Shown: positions 60,464 through 64,000 of the stretch, in pieces | Layout: each line of letters starts with the position of its first letter | Position numbering within the stretch: position 1 is the first letter of the stretch | From: DASVBE01 sp963770375 | GTDB taxonomy: Bacteria > Actinomycetota > Actinomycetes > Streptosporangiales > Streptosporangiaceae | DNA: 64,000 nt | Reading direction: 5' to 3' | Assembly (NCBI GenBank): GCA_963770375.1 | Contig: CAVYPM010000028.1 | Location: 248,001 to 312,000 of the forward strand | Notes under the pieces: generated by a model | What the model was told of the DNA's origin: nothing | Database searches by the model: none | Seen by the model: only the letters and a program-made list of their open reading frames with translations | Position numbers and translations under genes: made by a program

Positions 60464-60931
60464 TCAGGCAGCCGCGGTCGGGCCGTCTGCGGCGATCCCG
60501 GCCGCCGCGGCCTGCAGGGCCCGGGCGGCCGCTTCCAGGTGGGCCAGCAGCGGCTGCTCGGGCACGTCCAGGTGCTGGCGGAACGCCTCGATCGCCGCGC
60601 CGAACGACGGGAAGCAGCCCTCGGTGGCCTGCTGGCCGCGGGCGGTCAGCGAGATGAGCCGGGACCGGCCGTCCGCCGGGTTGGGCTGACGGGCCAGGTG
60701 GCCCTGCTGGTCCAGGCGGGTCAGCGCGGACGAGAGCGTGGTCGGCCGCATGCCGAGGGCGGCGGCCAGCTCGGTCAGCGTGGTGGGCTGCATCAGACGC
60801 AGCGCGCTGCACACGGCGAAGTCCGCCGGGGTCAGCGGCGCGCCCGCCATGGCTTGCCCGAGCAGCGCACTGAGCTGCTGGCTCAGGGCGAACAGCAGCA
60901 GGAACGGGCCGCGCTGCGGGATCTGGGGCAT
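60464..60931 (-). CDS. MarR-family transcriptional regulator
   Basis: 155 residues. Winged helix in TLTELAAALGMRPTTLSSAL, wing with DGRSRLISLTARGQQ, dimer helices at both ends. Two palindromes in the 115-bp divergent gap probably form its operator. It converges on lhgO. The likely target is the divergent lipoprotein gene, with autorepression. Confidence 0.93.
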   Translation of the reverse strand: MPQIPQRGPFLLLFALSQQLSALLGQAMAGAPLTPADFAVCSALRLMQPTTLTELAAALGMRPTTLSSALTRLDQQGHLARQPNPADGRSRLISLTARGQQATEGCFPSFGAAIEAFRQHLDVPEQPLLAHLEAAARALQAAAAGIAADGPTAAA

Positions 60932-60972
60932 GACCGTCCCTCCGTGCCCGTCACGGCCACAGGGCGCGTGTG

Positions 60973-61013
60973 TATTACGAGTTCGTAATAAAATCTACTA
61001 CGAGTTCGTAATA
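60973..61013. promoter_or_regulatory. Double MarR operator
   Basis: TATTACGAGTTCGTAATA (60973-60990, perfect 8+8 palindrome with GT spacer) and TACTACGAGTTCGTAATA (60996-61013, one mismatch) lie with centres 23 bp apart in the divergent MarR/lipoprotein gap. Two dimers on about the same DNA face would silence both promoters. Confidence 0.85.
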
Positions 61014-61046
61014 CATTCGCGACCGTGGCGTTCTTACGATCGCGCC

Positions 61047-62093
61047 ATGCTTGCACATCCCCGGTGGCGTGCGGGCCTGCTGGCGGCCGCGGCCGTGCTG
61101 CTGGCCGGGCCCGGCCTGGCCTGCTCGTCCGCCCGCACGCCGGCGCCCGGCACGGGCTCCGGTTCCAGGCCGGGTTCCAGCCCGGGCTCCAGCACTGGCC
61201 GGACGGCCAGCCCGTCCGCCAGCGGGGCCGGCGAGCGGCCGACCAGCCTGCCCTACCTGGAGCAGATCGGCGGCCTGGGCCGGCCCTGCGCGGTGCTCGG
61301 CGCGGCCGGGTCGGTGTGGGTGGCCGACTTCAGCAGCGGCCGGGTGGACCGGCTGGACCCGGCCACCGGCAGGGTCACCGGGCACGCCACGGCCGGAGTC
61401 CAGCCCTGCGGGATGGCCTGGGGAGCCGGCTCGGTCTGGGTCGAGAACTACGGCAGCAACACGGTCACCAGGATCACCCCGGGCACGCTGGCCACCCGCA
61501 GCTACGCCGTCGGCGCCGCGCCGTACGACGTGACGTTCGCGGCCGGCGCGGCCTGGGCGACCAACTGGGCCGACGGCACGGTCACCAGGGTTTCCGCGGC
61601 GACCGGGAAGACGAGGACCATCACCGTCGGGTCCAGCCCGGAGGGCATCGCCCCGGCCGGGCGCGCGGTATGGGTGGCCAACAACGCCAGCGGCACGGTG
61701 TCCCGGATCGACACCCGCACGCTGAAGGTGACCACGCTGCGCACCGGCGGCAAGCCCGCCTGGACCGCCTACCACGGCGGCACCGTGTGGGTCGGCGATC
61801 AGGCGGCCGGCACCGTGCTCACGATCAGCGCCGGGACCGGGAAGATCACCGGGCGGGCCAGGGTCGGGGCCCAGCCGAACGACGGCGACGTGCTCGGCGG
61901 CGTGGCCTGGTTCCCCGACGCGCACGGCAGCCTGTACCGGGTCAGTGCGGACGGCCGCACGGTGGCCGGGCCGTGGAAGCTGCCCGCGGCCAACCCGTTC
62001 ACGCTCGCGGCCTACGACGGCCGCCTGTGGATCGCCAACTTCGGCGGCACCGACGTGCTAGTCGTCAACCCGGCCCGGCTGCCCGGGGGCTGA
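61047..62093 (+). CDS. YncE/Vgb-like beta-propeller lipoprotein
   Basis: 348 residues. The lipoprotein signal LLAAAAVLLAGPGLACSS has an acylated Cys near residue 26. A Ser/Gly/Pro linker leads to a seven-bladed propeller built of repeats such as GSVWVADFSSGRVDRLDP, GSVWVENYGSNTVTRITP and AVWVANNASGTVSRIDT. These bind ligands or protein partners outside the membrane. The last bases overlap a minus-strand AraC fragment. Likely induced when the MarR repressor is released. Confidence 0.9.
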   Translation: MLAHPRWRAGLLAAAAVLLAGPGLACSSARTPAPGTGSGSRPGSSPGSSTGRTASPSASGAGERPTSLPYLEQIGGLGRPCAVLGAAGSVWVADFSSGRVDRLDPATGRVTGHATAGVQPCGMAWGAGSVWVENYGSNTVTRITPGTLATRSYAVGAAPYDVTFAAGAAWATNWADGTVTRVSAATGKTRTITVGSSPEGIAPAGRAVWVANNASGTVSRIDTRTLKVTTLRTGGKPAWTAYHGGTVWVGDQAAGTVLTISAGTGKITGRARVGAQPNDGDVLGGVAWFPDAHGSLYRVSADGRTVAGPWKLPAANPFTLAAYDGRLWIANFGGTDVLVVNPARLPGG

Positions 62094-62281
62094 GCGGCGC
62101 GGCTCCCCGGCGGCCGGCCCGGCGTGGCGGGCCTGTGACGGGGTCATCCCGTACCGGGCCCGGAACGCCCGGCTGAAGTGCGGCATGTCGTGCACCCCCC
62201 AGCGGGCCGCGACCTGGCTGATCGAGTCCCGGGCCGCGGCCGGGGAACGCAGGTCGGCCAGGATCCGGTCCAGCCGGTAGC
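62058..62281 (-). pseudogene. AraC-family regulator, C-terminal fragment
   Basis: The minus strand reads YRLDRILADLRSPAAARDSI then WGVHDMPHFSRAFRARYGMT, the second half of an AraC helix-turn-helix pair. It begins abruptly at about 62280, where an aldehyde dehydrogenase fragment starts on the other strand. The ligand domain and first helix-turn-helix are missing. It is the product of a rearrangement. No start or ribosome-binding site is present. Confidence 0.75.
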
Positions 62282-62284
62282 CGC

Positions 62285-62560
62285 GGCGAGCTGCGGGCCG
62301 GCGGCCAGCACGACCGGCTGTTCTACTCCCCCACCGTGCTGGGCGGCGTGACCCCGGCGATGCCCGCCTTCCAGGAGGAGATCTTCGGCCCGGTCGCACC
62401 GGTGATCGTGGTCAAGGACGACGCCGAGGCCGTCGCGGTGGCCAACGACACCGAGTACGGCCTGGTCGCGGCGATCCAGACCGGGTCGCGGGACCGCGGC
62501 CGGGCCCTGGCCGACCAGCTCGACACCGGCATCGTGCACGTCAACGACCAGACGCTGAGC
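62285..62560 (+). pseudogene. Aldehyde dehydrogenase, internal fragment
   Basis: The plus strand encodes LFYSPTVLGGVTPAMPAF, EEIFGPVAPVIVVKDDAE and TGIVHVNDQTLS, the region of ALDH just after the catalytic Cys. The catalytic Cys lies upstream of the fragment and is lost. The fragment has no N-terminus and stops at NDQTLS, where the 142-bp dispersed repeat begins; the usual continuation (glycine-rich FGGVG segment) is gone. Remains of a gene cut at both ends. Confidence 0.85.
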
Positions 62561-62702
62561 TGTGCTTGCTGGCTCACGCAGGGCCGCTGGAGAGGCGCTG
62601 CCTTCCCTCCTCCCTCCTTCGGTGCTCCTTCGTCGCACCGGCGTCGCTCGTCAGGAAAACAGCGCCGGCGGCACCTGCGCTCGCCCTGCCGGCAACGCCG
62701 GC
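62561..62702. repeat. Dispersed non-coding repeat, copy B (~142 bp)
   Basis: Matches copy A at 19207-19349 by about 90% with no gap. Its left end is fused to the ALDH fragment and its right end abuts the ridA stop. The left 17 bases (GCTGTGCTTGCTGGCTC, starting 62559) recur inverted at 63301-63317. Confidence 0.85.
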
Positions 62703-62706
62703 CCGC

Positions 62707-63090
62707 TCAGAGGGCAGCGAGGGCCTCGATCTCGACGCGGAAGTCCGGGTTGATCAGGCCGGCGACCTGGACAAGAGAACTGGCCGGCGGCGGGCCGCCG
62801 GCCAGGAACTCGTCTCTCACCTCACGGAGCACCGCCAGGTCGGCCAGGTCCGTCAGGAAGATTGTGAGCTTCACCACCTGCGCGAGCGTGGCGCCGGCCG
62901 CGGCCAGTGCGGTGGCCAGGTTGGTGAACACCTGGCGGACCTGGGCGGCCGGGTCGCCCGCGCCCACCACCTGGCCGTCCGGCCCGGCCGGGACCTGCCC
63001 GGAGATCACCACCAGCCGCCCGGTGAACGCGACCGCGTGACTGTAGCCGTTGGCCGGCGGCAGCCCGTCCGGCTGGGGGAAATGCTGCAT
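62707..63090 (-). CDS. RidA/YjgF-family protein
   Basis: 127 residues from MQHFPQPDGLPPANGYSHAV. The motifs FTGRLVVISGQVPAGPDGQ, ATLAQVVKLTIFLTDLADLA and LINPDFRVEIEALAAL match the enamine/imine deaminase family. The conserved Arg before VEIEA in classical RidA aligns with FRVEIEA. It forms a trimer in homologues and removes reactive 2-aminoacrylate or related imines. It is bracketed by copy B and the inverted terminal sequence at 63301. An ATG at 63114 gives a longer, less conserved N-terminus. Confidence 0.92.
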   Translation of the reverse strand: MQHFPQPDGLPPANGYSHAVAFTGRLVVISGQVPAGPDGQVVGAGDPAAQVRQVFTNLATALAAAGATLAQVVKLTIFLTDLADLAVLREVRDEFLAGGPPPASSLVQVAGLINPDFRVEIEALAAL

Positions 63091-63140
63091 GCCCGCAGTC
63101 TGCCCGGTGGCCATGCGCCCGCCAGCCGCGGGCCTGGCCG

Positions 63141-63215
63141 CTACGCGCGGCGAAGGAAGAAGATGACCAGGATGATCAGGAGAATCAGCAGGATTACCCC
63201 GCCGCCGATGTACAT
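63141..63215 (-). CDS. Tiny hydrophobic membrane peptide, 24 residues
   Basis: The minus strand encodes MYIGGGVILLILLIILVIFF then LRRA and stop: one transmembrane helix with a basic end. The ATG follows GGAGG 10 bases upstream. Peptides of this form are common in actinomycetes and go unannotated because of their size. It lies upstream of ridA in the same direction, 50 bp from the ridA start. Confidence 0.65.
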   Translation of the reverse strand: MYIGGGVILLILLIILVIFFLRRA

Positions 63216-63300
63216 GTGAAGTCAGCCTCCATCGCTATGGGTGAAGCTGCAGCCCCGCAGCTACCCCGCTGGACGCCACGGCATAACCGCGGCCGTCCGC

Positions 63301-63317
63301 GAGCCAGCAAGCACAGC
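63301..63317. repeat. Inverted copy of the dispersed repeat's terminal 17 bp
   Basis: GAGCCAGCAAGCACAGC is the exact complement of 62559-62575. With copy B it brackets ridA and the tiny membrane peptide gene (62.56-63.32 kb), like inverted ends of a mobile unit. Confidence 0.75.
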
Positions 63318-63324
63318 CCCGGGT

Positions 63325-63353
63325 CTGACGTTTACGTCAAGGTTCGATATGAT
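63325..63353 (+). promoter_or_regulatory. Promoter with overlapping dyad for the MFS gene
   Basis: CTGACG (-35) and TATGAT (-10) are spaced by 17 bp. The dyad TGACGTTTACGTCA (63326-63339) covers the -35 and spacer, typical of MerR- or TetR-type control. The start codon is 78 bp beyond the -10. Confidence 0.7.
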
Positions 63354-63430
63354 GAGCCTGTCTAACTACTTTGCCGCGCTGGCCGGGGTTCCCGCGTGCG
63401 CGTGCAGCACGAGGACAGGGAGAACTGCGC

Positions 63431-64000
63431 ATGCCGGTGCCCGGGAGCACCCAGTCGGCACTGCCCGCCGCGGACGGCCGCGGCGGGCACTACAAGTGGA
63501 TCGCGCTGTCGAACACGACGCTCGGGATCCTGATGGTGACCATCAACCAGTCGATCCTGCTGATCTCGCTGCCGGCCCTGTTCCGCGGCATCAAGCTCAA
63601 CCCGCTGGTGCCGTCCAACACCTCCTACTTCCTCTGGGTCTTCCTGGGTTTCATGCTGGTCACCGCGGTGCTGGTGGTGAGCTTCGGCCGGGTCGGCGAC
63701 ATCTACGGCCGGGTCCGGATGTACAACCTGGGCTTCGCGGTGTTCACCCTGTTCTCGATCCTGCTGTCGGTGACCTGGATGACGGGGACGGCCGGGGCGA
63801 AGTGGATCATCGTCATGCGGGTCTTCCAGGGCGTCGGCGGCGCGTTCCTGTTCGCCAACTCGACCGCGATCCTGACCGACGCGTTCCCGGAGAACGAGCG
63901 CGGCAAGGCGCTGGGCATCAACGGCGTCGCCGCGGTCGGCGGGTCGTTCCTCGGCCTGCTGCTCGGCGGCGTGCTGGCGCCCATCAACTGGCGGCTGGTG
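63431..64000 (+). CDS. MFS transporter, DHA2-like (partial)
   Basis: 190 residues, cut by the window end. Helix 1 contains TTLGILMVTINQSILLISLP, followed by VSFGRVGDIYGRVRMYNLGF (motif A) and VMRVFQGVGGAFLFANSTAI (motif B-like). The 14-helix drug-efflux subgroup usually has this start. ATG with GGGAGAACTGCGC upstream. Preceded by a regulated-looking promoter, so it is probably an inducible exporter. Confidence 0.93.
   Translation, partial: MPVPGSTQSALPAADGRGGHYKWIALSNTTLGILMVTINQSILLISLPALFRGIKLNPLVPSNTSYFLWVFLGFMLVTAVLVVSFGRVGDIYGRVRMYNLGFAVFTLFSILLSVTWMTGTAGAKWIIVMRVFQGVGGAFLFANSTAILTDAFPENERGKALGINGVAAVGGSFLGLLLGGVLAPINWRLV

Overview
The window is about 74% G+C by eye. Coding is dense on both strands, GTG starts are common, and many adjacent genes overlap by four bases (GTGA/ATGA/TGATG). 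Together with an actinobacterial-type ileS T-box and helR preceded by a rifamycin-associated element, this points to a high-GC actinomycete chromosome, most likely Streptosporangiales- or Streptomyces-like. The genus cannot be fixed from the sequence. No rRNA, tRNA, CRISPR array, intact insertion sequence or replication origin was seen.

Layout. 1-5.3 kb: partial helR (rifamycin resistance helicase) with its RAE, a cyclase-family hydrolase, and an alkylation-repair pair (ogt and a frameshifted ada-alkA). 5.6-9.4 kb: a translationally coupled heterodimeric ABC exporter. 9.5-16.4 kb: an uncharacterised cysteine/serine-rich protein, converging on an operon that encodes a subtilase fused to an ECF-type sigma factor, a small partner protein and a TPR-CHAT caspase-like protease. 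This is the strongest candidate for an unusual signalling or conflict system. 16.6-29.1 kb: mostly single-gene housekeeping and accessory functions (GNAT, MBL, isochorismatase, YjbR, VOC, HD-GYP/LuxR, DUF1810, a Ser/Thr kinase, small proteins, methyltransferase remnants). 29.1-32.7 kb: ileS under a T-box. 32.8-36.5 kb: AraC, VOC, VOC, UvrA-like. 36.5-40.6 kb: two translationally coupled STAND/AAA-type ATPases and a divergent single-pass membrane protein, a second candidate conflict cassette. 41-46.5 kb: ArsR-SRPBCC with operators, a pentapeptide protein, a sedolisin, HAD, PaaI-type thioesterase and PrmC-like enzymes. 46.5-50 kb: a second heterodimeric ABC exporter, with one subunit lacking a Walker A motif and the other frameshifted. 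50.2-55.5 kb: a redox cluster (low-complexity membrane protein, a ferric-reductase-like/NuoF-like fusion, ferredoxin) coupled to a two-component system. 55.5-59 kb: an MsrQ-like membrane protein and a large LysM-type envelope protein. 59.2-64 kb: lhgO, a MarR repressor with two operator palindromes and its divergent lipoprotein target, a rearrangement scar (AraC and ALDH fragments), ridA, a tiny membrane peptide and the start of an MFS transporter.

Three genome-scale features recur. First, minisatellite-like tandem repeats of 15, 18 or 21 bp sit inside linkers of many unrelated genes, while a non-coding array has a 14-bp unit. Second, dispersed non-coding repeats are present: a ~143-bp element present twice, and a palindrome sharing the core ATCGATGTTAC present at two loci. 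Third, single-base frameshifts interrupt four otherwise intact genes. These are either sequence errors or early decay and should be resolved before any of those genes is called dead.
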